Source of the DNA: a bacterium | GTDB lineage: Bacteria; Bacteroidota; Ignavibacteria; Kapaibacteriales; UBA2268 | Reading direction: 5' to 3' | NCBI GenBank assembly: GCA_030431515.1 | Contig: JAUIIX010000007.1 | Span: 1 to 64,000 of the forward strand | Length of the DNA stretch: 64,000 bases | Shown here: piece by piece, positions 17,331 through 26,636 of the stretch | Layout of the letters: each line of letters starts with the position of its first letter | How positions within the stretch are numbered: position 1 is the first letter of the stretch | Made by a program: the position numbers and the translations under genes | The notes under the pieces: generated by a model | The model's input: only the letters and a program-made list of their open reading frames with translations | What the model was told of the DNA's origin: nothing | Databases searched by the model: none

Positions 17331-19195
17331 TATTTTTCCTTGTTTATATTAACGTTAAATGAAGGTGCTTTATAATCATCACTTAAATAATTTGATGGAA
17401 TTGTAATTTGATTTCCATCTCGAGCAGCACGGTAATGCGGAGATAAGATTTCTATTCCATTTTCATTGCAAACATCTTGAATATTCTGATGTAAATTAGA
17501 ATATATACCTGATTGTTTACTTGCTTCTTTCGTATAAGCATTTATTTGATATGCAACATAAAAATCCTCTAAACTTGTTTGTAATACAAATGGCTTAGGA
17601 TTTTTTTCAATTAAATTGGTTCTTAGTGCTGCTTCGATTAATGTTTCGTGCATTTTAACCCAAGGAACGTCGTAACCAATTGTAATTGTTGTATGTATTA
17701 TTAAACCTTCTTCCAATGTTTCACTTGAATAGTTGATAGTATTACCAGATAGAACTGATGAATTTGGAATAGTAACTATTTCGTTTTTAGGTGTTTTAAT
17801 TCTTGTTACAAGTAATGTTTTTTCCTCTACATCACCAACTACATCACCTATTTTTATTCTATCACCAATCTTAAATGGTCGCATATAGGTAATTACCAAT
17901 CCCGCAACCATATTTGAGATTGCTGTTGATGAACCGAGAGAAAACAATATCCCAATAAATACCGATACACCTTGAAATATATTAGAATCTGAACCAGGTA
18001 AATAAGGGAATATTAGCACAAACATAAAAGCATAAAGTAAAAATTTAATTATGCTATAAGTTGGTAATGCCCAGTCGGAATGGAATCCTGTTATGTTTAA
18101 TTTACCAGTTTCAATTTCATTAAATATATAATGAACAAATTTAATCAAATATCTCATTGAGAAATATATAACTAAAATTGCAAATAAATTAGGGATAAAT
18201 GCAATTACTGAATCAAATACATTGGTAACTGGTGACCAAAATAAATCAAATAATGTTGTTGCCCATGTTCGAGTAAATGGGAAAATACTAAATATAATTG
18301 GTAAAGTAATATAACCAATAACACCGTAAGAAAACCAAAGAATACCTTTTAATAATAATAAAATTATTTGTAATTCTTTTTCTGTGCTTAGGAAAGTATA
18401 ATCCTTATATTCTAATGCTTTAAGCCAACTATGTTCGGTAGAATTAACATATACTAATAATTTATTATAAGCATTTCTAATAAGCCAAATAAGAATACTT
18501 GCTATAATTAAAATTAATATAATCCATCCAATTCTAAGTAATATTTTGATAATTGTATTTTCTTTTTTACCTGTTTCAACAGAATTGAGTATTTTTTCTT
18601 TGAATTTTTTAGCTGTTTCATCTAAACTACCACTATACCAAATAGCATCACTTTCTGAGATACTCATTATAATTGTTTCGCCATAAACGATATCAATTGT
18701 TGATTCAGAATTATCTATCAATAATGAATCTTTATTGAAATAATCATCTTCATACAAAACATCAATCTTTTCTGTAATATTTAATGCTCTGTCTTTTGAA
18801 GTGGAAGCCCCTATTTTAGTATAAATATAAAATAAAGTATCATGCATAGAGCCAATAACTGGGAAACCTTTTGCTATATTACGCAAAGAATCAATTTTAG
18901 CTCTTTTAGTAAGTATTCTCTGCTTTTCATTTTCTTCAATATCTTTTAATTGCTTTAAAAGTTCTGTTTTTTCAAGATTATCAGTTGTTTTTAATTTATT
19001 AAGTTGGTTCTCAAGTTCAGCTTTTTTTACTGAATCAGCATAACGTAATTTTTCAATTTCATTGAGTTTTTGATTGTATTCTTCTAATGCTGCAGTATTT
19101 AGAGAATCGTTATTAGTACTCAAACTATCATTTTGAGCGGATAAATCTAAGTTTTGAATAGTGAAAAGGAATAAAATGAAAAGTAGTAATTTCAT
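17330..19195 (-). CDS. Large MscS-family channel with periplasmic coiled-coil
   Basis: 621-residue protein with signal peptide MKLLLFILFLFTIQNLDLSA, a charged coiled-coil stretch (about 30-100, rich in Glu, Lys and Leu), a periplasmic alpha/beta segment, then several transmembrane helices (about 213-235, 275-300, 335-355, 375-395). The MscS core follows: SLGSSTAISNMVAGLVITYM as pore helix near 430 and GDRIKIGDVVGDVEEKTLL in the beta domain. This architecture resembles MscK/YbdG-like large MscS channels. It is the first gene of a two-gene operon with the smaller MscS. Heteromer formation is possible but not shown by sequence. Confidence 0.85.
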   Translation of the reverse strand: MKLLLFILFLFTIQNLDLSAQNDSLSTNNDSLNTAALEEYNQKLNEIEKLRYADSVKKAELENQLNKLKTTDNLEKTELLKQLKDIEENEKQRILTKRAKIDSLRNIAKGFPVIGSMHDTLFYIYTKIGASTSKDRALNITEKIDVLYEDDYFNKDSLLIDNSESTIDIVYGETIIMSISESDAIWYSGSLDETAKKFKEKILNSVETGKKENTIIKILLRIGWIILILIIASILIWLIRNAYNKLLVYVNSTEHSWLKALEYKDYTFLSTEKELQIILLLLKGILWFSYGVIGYITLPIIFSIFPFTRTWATTLFDLFWSPVTNVFDSVIAFIPNLFAILVIYFSMRYLIKFVHYIFNEIETGKLNITGFHSDWALPTYSIIKFLLYAFMFVLIFPYLPGSDSNIFQGVSVFIGILFSLGSSTAISNMVAGLVITYMRPFKIGDRIKIGDVVGDVEEKTLLVTRIKTPKNEIVTIPNSSVLSGNTINYSSETLEEGLIIHTTITIGYDVPWVKMHETLIEAALRTNLIEKNPKPFVLQTSLEDFYVAYQINAYTKEASKQSGIYSNLHQNIQDVCNENGIEILSPHYRAARDGNQITIPSNYLSDDYKAPSFNVNINKEK

Positions 19196-19385
19196 ATATT
19201 TTTAATAATTATTTTAAAACAATAAACAAAAATAACTAATTTATAAATACAAAAGAATTTTTTAGCAGTTGGGCTTAGTGAAATTAGAAACTATAGTTAG
19301 CTAATTGAGGAAATAAGATTGTGATAAATCCTTTAATTATATATGACAATTGAAAGGATAATACTTAGAAAAGTATAAACATAAG

Positions 19386-19419
19386 AAAAAATCTCGATCG
19401 AAAGACCGAGATTTTTTTT
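19386..19419 (-). terminator. Terminator of rplU-rpmA
   Basis: AATCTCG and CGAGATT arms around a short loop, followed on the minus strand by a T run, just downstream of rpmA. Nothing else is seen in the gene-free stretch 19196-19443. Confidence 0.8.
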
Positions 19420-19443
19420 GCAAGTGGGAATAATAAAAAAAAA

Positions 19444-19704
19444 TTAATTTTCTAATGGATAAACAGAAACTTGTAATTTGTTTCTTTTATAAGTTTCAAA
19501 TTTAACAGTACCTTCAACTAAAGAAAATAATGTGAAGTCTCTTCCAAGACCAACATTTTTCCCTGGGTGAAATTTAGTACCAAGTTGTCTAACAAGTATA
19601 TTACCTGCATCAACAAACTCTCCACCGAATTTTTTTACTCCACGTCTCTGGGCGTTTGAATCACGTCCATTCTTAATGGAACCTTGACCTTTCTTGTGAG
19701 CCAT
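19444..19704 (-). CDS. rpmA: 50S ribosomal protein L27
   Basis: 86 residues, normal length. It begins [20 protein letters not shown], the Gly/Arg/Lys-rich extension that reaches the peptidyl-transferase centre, followed by [19 protein letters not shown] and [17 protein letters not shown]. There is no N-terminal cleavage extension of the Firmicutes kind. It lies nine bases downstream of rplU, the usual L21-L27 pair, and shares its promoter and terminator. Confidence 0.98.
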   Translation of the reverse strand: MAHKKGQGSIKNGRDSNAQRRGVKKFGGEFVDAGNILVRQLGTKFHPGKNVGLGRDFTLFSLVEGTVKFETYKRNKLQVSVYPLEN

Positions 19705-19713
19705 GCTATTACC

Positions 19714-20025
19714 TTAATTTATATTAATACTTGTAATTTCAATTTTAGTGAACGGTTGTCTATGACCATTCATTTTTTGATACCCTTTTCTTCTTTTCTT
19801 GTGAAAAATAAGAATTTTAGGATCTCTTAATTGCTCAACTATTTTAGCTTTTACTGTTCCAGAGATTTCTGGAGCACCAAAGTTCAAATTGTCGCCATCT
19901 TTGGTTAAAAGAATTCTACCTAAGTCGATTTCTTCACCGTCTTTTGCATCAATAAATGGTGCTTTGACTACATCGCCTTCACCAACTTCAAATTGAATGC
20001 CTGATATTTCTACTACTGCTTTCAT
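19714..20025 (-). CDS. rplU: 50S ribosomal protein L21
   Basis: 103 residues, normal length. Diagnostic stretches are MKAVVEISGIQFEVGEGDVV at the N-terminus and KILIFHKKRRKGYQKMNGHR near the C-terminus, the RNA-binding loop of the family. It binds 23S rRNA next to L20. It is first of the rplU-rpmA operon, with a well-formed Bacteroidota-type promoter 42-73 bases upstream. Confidence 0.98.
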   Translation of the reverse strand: MKAVVEISGIQFEVGEGDVVKAPFIDAKDGEEIDLGRILLTKDGDNLNFGAPEISGTVKAKIVEQLRDPKILIFHKKRRKGYQKMNGHRQPFTKIEITSININ

Positions 20026-20066
20026 GTGCGTTTTCTTTATTTACAGTTTTTTAAATTATAGAACTA

Positions 20067-20098
20067 CAAAAATACGGCAAAAATATTTAAAAAACAAA
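20067..20098 (-). promoter_or_regulatory. Bacteroidota-type promoter for rplU-rpmA
   Basis: On the minus strand TTTG (20098-20095), a 20-base spacer and TATTTTTG (20074-20067) match the TTTG-N19/20-TAnnTTTG consensus. Confidence 0.65.
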
Positions 20099-20127
20099 AC
20101 ATTTTTTTTATTTTTCCACAATTTATT

Positions 20128-20859
20128 TTAAAATCCTATATCTTTTAGTAAGTTAGGAAGTGCATTACCAGATAATTCTCTTACACATTCATCTGCTTCT
20201 TTACTTATTTGTGTTGTAGATGGATTAATTTCTACTAAGTAAGCTCCACCTTTTTTAGCAAGTAATGGCAAATTAGCAGCAGGGAATACTTCTGAAGATG
20301 TGCCTATTGAAAAGAAAATATCACACATCTCAGAAACTTCTTGTGCTTTTTCAATTGCTTTTTCAGGTAACATTTCTCCAAACCAAACCACATCTGGTCT
20401 GATATTTCCACTACAAGACTCACATTTTGGTAACTCTCCGCTATCCAAATCAATTTCTTTTGTATATGCTTTTGCACATTTAAAACATCTATTCGTTAGA
20501 ATATTCCCATGTAACTCAACTACATTTTTAGCACCTGCTGCTTGATGAAGTCTATCTACATTTTGAGTTATAATATGTACATCTGGTAGAAACTCTTGAA
20601 TCTTTGCCATTGCATAATGTCCTGCATTTGGCTTAGCGTTATTCAATATTTGCCTACGGTGTTGGTACCATTGCCATACTCTTTCAGGATTATTAACGAA
20701 TCCCTCAATCGAAGCTAATTCCAAAGGAGAAAATTTATTCCATAACCCGTCAGGATCACGAAAAGTAGAAATACCACTTTCAGCAGAAACACCTGCTCCT
20801 GTTAAGAAAATTACTCTCTTTGCCCTTGGTAAAAAATCAACTAAATATTCTGAAAACAT
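20128..20859 (-). CDS. cobB: NAD-dependent protein deacylase (sirtuin, CobB type)
   Basis: 243-residue sirtuin. The NAD-binding GAGVSAESGISTFRD (21-35), the TQNVDRLHQAAG motif and catalytic His117 are present. The structural zinc ligands are Cys125, Cys128, Cys146 and Cys149. Tyr65 and Arg68 in WYQHRR match the Tyr-x-x-Arg pair that marks class III sirtuins preferring succinyl and malonyl lysine, so desuccinylase activity is likely in addition to deacetylation. It is transcribed alone from a start at 20859; the next gene upstream is divergent. Confidence 0.95.
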   Translation of the reverse strand: MFSEYLVDFLPRAKRVIFLTGAGVSAESGISTFRDPDGLWNKFSPLELASIEGFVNNPERVWQWYQHRRQILNNAKPNAGHYAMAKIQEFLPDVHIITQNVDRLHQAAGAKNVVELHGNILTNRCFKCAKAYTKEIDLDSGELPKCESCSGNIRPDVVWFGEMLPEKAIEKAQEVSEMCDIFFSIGTSSEVFPAANLPLLAKKGGAYLVEINPSTTQISKEADECVRELSGNALPNLLKDIGF

Positions 20860-20994
20860 AATTTTGTACTTTTATTTTTTACAAAATTAATTAGAAGAAT
20901 TTGAATAGCAAGTTTTAAATAATAAAATTATATTTTTTTTGTTTGATTATTATTTCATAATTTTATGATTATTATTAATAAGGAATCAAAAAAA

Positions 20995-21543
20995 ATGAAA
21001 AAAATCGCATTATTATTAGCAATCGTATTTTTATTTTCATGTTCTCAGAAAAAAATAAATGACTTGTCTGAAGAGAATAGTGTTTCAATTCCATTCCAAT
21101 TAGGCAAAATCAAGTTTGATGATAAAAGAAGCAATGTGGTATCGCCCAGTATTGACTTATCAGTAATGCCATCGGAAGACAATAAAAAAGAAATATCACC
21201 TAAAATGAGTGATGAATTTCAACTTGACTTAGAATCAATTGTGCAGAGAGCATTTAGAGGAAGTGATATTACTTATGACGTAGTAGTTGTTATTAAAAAA
21301 GCAAACAAATATATGTCAAAGACTTGGAAAGAATCACAAGAGAAATCTGAGGTAGAATTAGTAATCGAACTAACTAATAATACAGAAACATCATCTTTCT
21401 ATCAAGCAAAATCAAGTTTTATGTATAATTTTGAAGCTCCCAATGTTTCTGATTCTCATGCACAAGAATTATACGAAAAAACATTTAAAAACGCATTATA
21501 TTTGGGCTTGAAGAAAATCCAAGATGAAATCAGAAACAACTAA
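20995..21543 (+). CDS. Putative lipoprotein preceding an ABC ATPase
   Basis: Small lipoprotein of about 182 residues. An in-frame ATG at 20965 exists, but the start at 20995 is chosen because AAGGA lies just upstream and it opens a lipoprotein signal peptide (MKKIALLLAIVFLFSC, lipobox LFSC). The mature part has no family I recognise. It contains a Lys-rich stretch VVIKKANKYMSKTWKES and ends in an amphipathic helix. Its last 20 bases overlap the start of the MlaF-like ATPase, so a role with that transporter in the envelope is plausible but inferred. Confidence 0.7.
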   Translation: MKKIALLLAIVFLFSCSQKKINDLSEENSVSIPFQLGKIKFDDKRSNVVSPSIDLSVMPSEDNKKEISPKMSDEFQLDLESIVQRAFRGSDITYDVVVVIKKANKYMSKTWKESQEKSEVELVIELTNNTETSSFYQAKSSFMYNFEAPNVSDSHAQELYEKTFKNALYLGLKKIQDEIRNN

Positions 21544-22273
21544 TATTATAGAAGTTAAAAATCTAACTAAATCTTATGGCGATTTAGTCGTGATTAATGA
21601 CCTATCATTTTCAATAAAATACGGCGAAATATTCTTTTTTGCTGGTGGCTCTGGTTGTGGTAAATCAACTGTATTGAAGCAATTAATAGGATTAGAAACA
21701 CCAGACAGAGCAAGTATAACAATTGATAAAAAAGATTTTTTTGACAATCAGACTGAATTAACTAAAGAATTTGGAGTATTATTTCAGTCTGGAGGTCTAT
21801 TTGCATCAATGACACTTGCTGAAAATATTGCTGTAGTATATAAAAAATTTACAAAGTTAAATGATAATGTAATTTCGGACATGATAGATATGAAATTATC
21901 ATCAGTCGGATTATCAGGATTTCGTGATTATTTACCGAGTGAAATATCAGGTGGAATGAAAAAACGAGCAGCAATCGCAAGAGCAATGGCACTCGACCCC
22001 AAAATTTTGTTCCTTGATGAGCCATCATCTGGCTTAGACCCAATAAGTTCGGCAGAGATAGATGATCTAATTAAAGAACTGAACACATCACTTGGTATAA
22101 CAATGGTCATCATATCACACGATTTATCCAGTATATTTAATATAGCAAACCGAGTATTACTTTTGGATAAATCAGTAAAAGGTCAACTCGAAATCGGAAC
22201 ACCTGAACAACTAAAAAACAGTGTTAACGAAAAAGTCAGAAACTTCTTCAGACGAAATATCGATTTTGAATAA
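21524..22273 (+). CDS. ABC transporter ATPase, MlaF-like
   Basis: 249-residue ATP-binding subunit. Walker A is GGSGCGKST (41-49), the Q-loop is FQSGGLFASMTLAEN (the GGLF version typical of MlaF-type lipid transporters), the signature is EISGGMKKR, Walker B is ILFLDEPSSGLDP, and the switch histidine lies in VIISHD. MlaF works with a permease (MlaE) and a substrate-binding MlaD to move phospholipids between membranes. Neither partner is encoded nearby; only an unrecognised lipoprotein overlaps its 5' end. The partners must be elsewhere, or the lipoprotein plays an unusual role. Family confident, substrate inferred. Confidence 0.88.
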   Translation: MKSETTNIIEVKNLTKSYGDLVVINDLSFSIKYGEIFFFAGGSGCGKSTVLKQLIGLETPDRASITIDKKDFFDNQTELTKEFGVLFQSGGLFASMTLAENIAVVYKKFTKLNDNVISDMIDMKLSSVGLSGFRDYLPSEISGGMKKRAAIARAMALDPKILFLDEPSSGLDPISSAEIDDLIKELNTSLGITMVIISHDLSSIFNIANRVLLLDKSVKGQLEIGTPEQLKNSVNEKVRNFFRRNIDFE

Positions 22274-22279
22274 ATTTAA

Positions 22280-22507
22280 TCAACTCTCTAAAAAATAAGT
22301 TTTCATTGTACCGATACCTTTTATCATTACTTCACCTCGTTCTTGGTATTCGTATTCTTGGTATTGACTGACGGCATCTTTAAATCTTTGAGTAGTTTGA
22401 ATATGACCTGCTTCGCCTGTGCTTTCCATTCTTGATGCTGTGTTTACTGCATCAGACCATAAATCATAAATGAATTTATGTTCGCCGATTGTCTTGATTT
22501 TTTCCAT
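22280..22507 (-). pseudogene. C-terminal fragment of a class III nucleotide cyclase
   Basis: 75 codons encode only the end of an adenylate/guanylate cyclase catalytic domain: FIYDLWSDAVNTASRMES with the conserved Asn and Arg of the active site, then the GHIQTTQRFKDAV and ERGEVMIKGIGTMKTYFL tail. The metal-binding N-terminal half of the domain and any sensor region are missing. The usual DLWGD is changed to DLWSD. An ATG with AAGGA in front allows translation, but the piece cannot be catalytic alone. A dispersed repeat begins about 30 bases upstream, which suggests that rearrangement removed the rest. Confidence 0.75.
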
Positions 22508-22537
22508 TCCTTATTTATGTGCTATTCCATAATAAAT

Positions 22538-22660
22538 AGTGAATTTTTCATTTTTTGGTTTTTGCACTTTTATTGTAAATTGTTTGAATTATTGTGTGTT
22601 ACAAGGGCTAAAAAAATAGGTCTAAAAAAAATTAGTGATTTATGCTCTTTATTCTATGTT
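22538..22660 (+). repeat. Dispersed ~120-bp repeat, copy A
   Basis: This copy shares GGTTTTTGCACTTTT, TTGTAAAT, TTACAAGG and AGGTCTAAAAAAAATTAGTG in the same order and spacing with 53246-53372. It contains a short inverted pair (TTGTAA / TTACAA). It has no reading frame of note and sits at the broken end of the cyclase fragment. Confidence 0.75.
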
Positions 22661-22680
22661 TTATTTTAAATATATTTAAA

Positions 22681-22724
22681 ATAATTTGGAAATAATTTGG
22701 AAATAATTTGGAAATAATTTGGAA
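22681..22724 (+). repeat. Tandem repeat, four copies of ATAATTTGGAA
   Basis: Four exact 11-base units in the gene-free stretch upstream of the large T9SS gene, with a fifth partial unit. Each resembles a degenerate -7 promoter box, one T short of TAnnTTTG. Confidence 0.9.
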
Positions 22725-22826
22725 ATAATAAAAATGTATTTTAAGTTGCAATAGTGATTTTAAGAAATAAACTAAAGTTTTTGAAAAAATGTAAATAAAT
22801 ATCAATAAATTATTTGAGGTGCTATT

Positions 22827-22903
<77 letters not shown>

Positions 22904-22904
<1 letters not shown>

Positions 22905-25900
22905 TGTTTGTTACAACTGCTAATGCTCAGATTATGTATAATAAGGTAAAGCCAGTAAGTTTGGAATCCCAATCTTTTAAACAAATTCAAGATTTACCTA
23001 TTATTGACTTTCCTGTGGAAGTTAATGGCTCGATGATGCAAAGCAATCTCAATTTAATTGTAAAAAACAAAGCAATTTTTGAATCTGCTAATGATAAGAA
23101 TATTGCCAGAATGATGATAAAAGTAAATGCTCAATCACTTGGTAATATAACTGTTAGTTTCAAAGATGTGCTTTTAGATAATAATTCTTACTGCATAGTT
23201 TATACTCAAGACCACCAAATAGTAGCTGGTCCAATTTATCAAAAATCAATAAATAATAATAAATTCACAATAATGAATATCCCCGCCTCTGAATTAGTCC
23301 TCGAAGTAATCTATAAATCAAAAAATGATTTCACATTAAAACTTGACGAAGTTTCATTTTCTTCATTGGTTAATTTAAAAGAAGTAAAGAGGAAAGAAAA
23401 GGTAAGGAATCAGTTGCTTTCAAGTTCTTGTGATGATTTTGGAGTTGTAAAGTATATTAATAATATTGTATCGACACCTAAATTAAAGTATGCTATTGAT
23501 TATTCAAAAGGTTGGTTTCCTTGTGATAGTAATAATCCTACTAATCATTATGAGCCATCTGGTTGTAGTTGGATAATTAGAGAACCATCTTTTGGTCATA
23601 GAGATATTTGGGATTATAGTAAATTATACCAAGCAAATGATTCTATATTTACTGAGTTTAAATCAAACAGATCATCTTGTGTAATTATGTTTCCAGCTGA
23701 TCCTAGCTGTGTATTAGATAGCCTTCAAGACAGCCTAATATTTGGACCAACTAACGGTACTTTAGTAAACATACCTACAAAAGGATGTGATTCTTCATTC
23801 GTAATAGGAATATCACATCAAGTAGGTGGTCCAAGAATTGATAGCTTATTTAATAGTGAGAATTTTAGAAGTAAAACTTTAGTTAGATTTAATTATCATT
23901 ATAAATATGGCAGACCCAACCACCTAATAAATGTAGAATGTAAGGCAAATGTAAATAATTTTGAAATTTGGAGAAGCACAATTGATTTTGATGAAGTGAT
24001 TGACTATCAAGGTGTTGATATTTTTGCTCAAACCAGTGGAGAGCTTTTCGAACCTATTATTCTGTCACTAAGGTGTAAACCATTTTTTAAAGAATATCAT
24101 TTGGGTTGGACGCGTCAAAATACTTTTGATTATTATGGTAATATTTATGATTTAAATTATGTTATTCCTGAAATCAGTAAAAATGTTTTTGTAATGGGGG
24201 CTAGAGATGGTTTATATCCAAGGTCATATTTTTCAAATTATAAAATAAGATCAGCTAATATTGGAATGTTTTATTTTGGAGATGAGAATGATACTATGAG
24301 TGTACAAGGGTGGTCTGGTGCTTCAATGTTGATTAATAATTATTTAAATAATGATATGCAAATATTAAAAGGAATCCTAAGTTATCATAATTGGTATCAG
24401 GACTCTAATACTAAAGTAGTATATGGGATTCCAAATGAAGAAGGGTACTTTGAAATGAGTTGCTCACAAAATGATTTTTATTATATATTAAGAACACATA
24501 GTTATTTTCCTAATAGCCCTGATAAAAGTATTTGGTCTTATTTTACTAATAATAATTTAATTCAAAAATTAAACTATGAGAATATATATGTTAAAGAATA
24601 TGCTGATTCTACAGCTGATTCTGTAATTTCAACATGGTCTGATGGGTTTTACTGGTACCCTTCCATGGAAAACAAAGAAAAATGTCCAAGTCCTGTTGAG
24701 CCAAATGAACCATGTGATTTTGATATTAATGATTACATTACTTACTCATATAATGGTGGAGAGGTATGTGTAAAAATAAGTAAGATACCAGCAAATAAAT
24801 TTCCTGATTCTACTGATTTACCTAAGGGTTATAGAATTTATCATAATTTCGGTGAACAAAAAACGATTGATTGGGACTCATTCCAAGATGGTCAAGATAT
24901 TTCTTTTCCAATTGTTTTTTGTATTGATAAATGTAGATTAGTATATTTGGCTTCATTAGGTAAAAATAAAGCTAAAATAGCAATTGATTTTTATGATGTA
25001 AATGGTAGAGTTTATAATAATCCAGGTTGTGACTCAGTAGAATTTGAGTTTGATATTAATTTATGCGAATTTATTGATTATTCTATTGAACCAATTTTTA
25101 AAAATGATTCATGTTGTACATATGAAGTAACTTTAGATTTTAATTCTTTTGATGATTGTGAATCATTTAACCCTGGCATGAATACTATTGATAGTATTTA
25201 TAATAGTGTTTTTAGTTTGTCTGATGGGTCTAATTCAATACTTTTATCAACTTTAGATGGATTTACTAAGACTGGAAATCAAATTAAATTTGAAATATCA
25301 AAATGTGAAGTTAGTGAAAACGATAGCACGCTTTATATTAGTTCTGATAATTTTGAATGTGAAATTGCTATAGATCTTACTGAATGTTCTAAATGTGCTT
25401 GTCCAGAAGATCATAATGATTGGCTAACCTTTGAGATAGCAGAAGGAGACTGTGATGGAGGAGGTTGTCTTGTTGACCTTAAATTAGATATTCCTCAATT
25501 ATATTCTTGCTATACGCATTATAGTATATCTTCAAATGGACAACAATCTATACCAGCAATAATCCCACCAAATGGTGAATTACAATTTCCACAAAGAAAC
25601 TGTATTAGTAAAGGTGATTATAAAACATTTAGAGTATATTTACGAAAAAGTGGTAGTTGGCTTCCTGATTCAAGTTGCTATATTGATAAATCTGTTTATT
25701 GTCCCATTAATTCATCTGTTGAGTCTTGCGTTCCAGATTGTGATTCAGTTGGATTTACAGAACGTGAGCTAGATTTTGATTTAATTGGTTGCCCTAATTG
25801 TAAAATTAAAGTTAAATATAGCTATAGAACGAATACTTGTTATGTCACACCAACGCAAGATATTCAAATATTGTCAATGGAAGAAGTTAGTGACCCTTCT

Positions 25901-26632
25901 TATCCAACTGCTTGTGGTAATTGTTCTGCTCCTACTTCTGAAATATACAGACAATCTGTTCTCGCTGTAATTCATAGAAATGAAATGGGATTTGACCCTA
26001 ATGAGAATGATGAGTCATGTGATACTACTTGGAGATTAGTTCAATCCTTATGTTGGGCAGAATTTAGTAACCCACTTGCTGAAACAGGAGGAAAGATTTA
26101 TATACCTTGTGATTCTGTAGAATGTTGCTATTCTGGTATGAGAGTTTGTAGAATGACTGACGGTTCAGTAGTTGTAACTCCTTTGAGCTTCTCTGTAACT
26201 GCCGATACTTGCACTATTGAAAGTATGTCATATACCACATTTGTCTCTCCAAGTGAACCAGACACAGCGTGGGCAGATTGTGAGTTTACTTGCGATTGGA
26301 TGTTTGGAATTGCTGGAACATATAATGCAAAACCAATTTTTAGTTCTGACGATAAAGAATTATATACTAATAATCCAAATTTCGAAATTGAAATGTTCAA
26401 TTATGGTGATTTATTAAATTTAAAAGTAAATTCTAAAATTGAAAGTAATCATTTCAAACTTCAATTACAATCAATTGAAGGCAGAATAATTGAAGAAAGA
26501 ATAAATAATTTGACAATCGGAGTTAATGAGTTTCCAGTACGATTAAGTAACTTAAACTCTGGCGTTTATATGCTAAATGTATTTGAAAGTGGAAAACATA
26601 TTATTACAAGAAAAATAATTATTACAAGGTGA
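22904..26632 (+). CDS. Large cysteine-rich T9SS-secreted protein, candidate phase-variable
   Basis: As read, 1242 codons from an ATG that lacks a full signal peptide (MFVTTANAQ is only the cleavage end). The functional start is probably 22827, reached after a change in TA-repeat length. The mature protein is rich in cysteine (many Cys-x-Asp and Asp-Cys turns between residues 560 and 1150). The first third has a region (HLGWTRQN, then VQGWSGASMLINN near residue 470) faintly like trypsin-fold proteases of Bacteroidota, without a clear catalytic His/Asp. The last ~80 residues form a T9SS sorting domain (SIEGRIIEERI, LNSGVYMLNVFESG). It is likely a surface or secreted protein. The next gene follows after four bases, so they form an operon. 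Confidence 0.8.
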
Positions 26633-26636
26633 AAAT

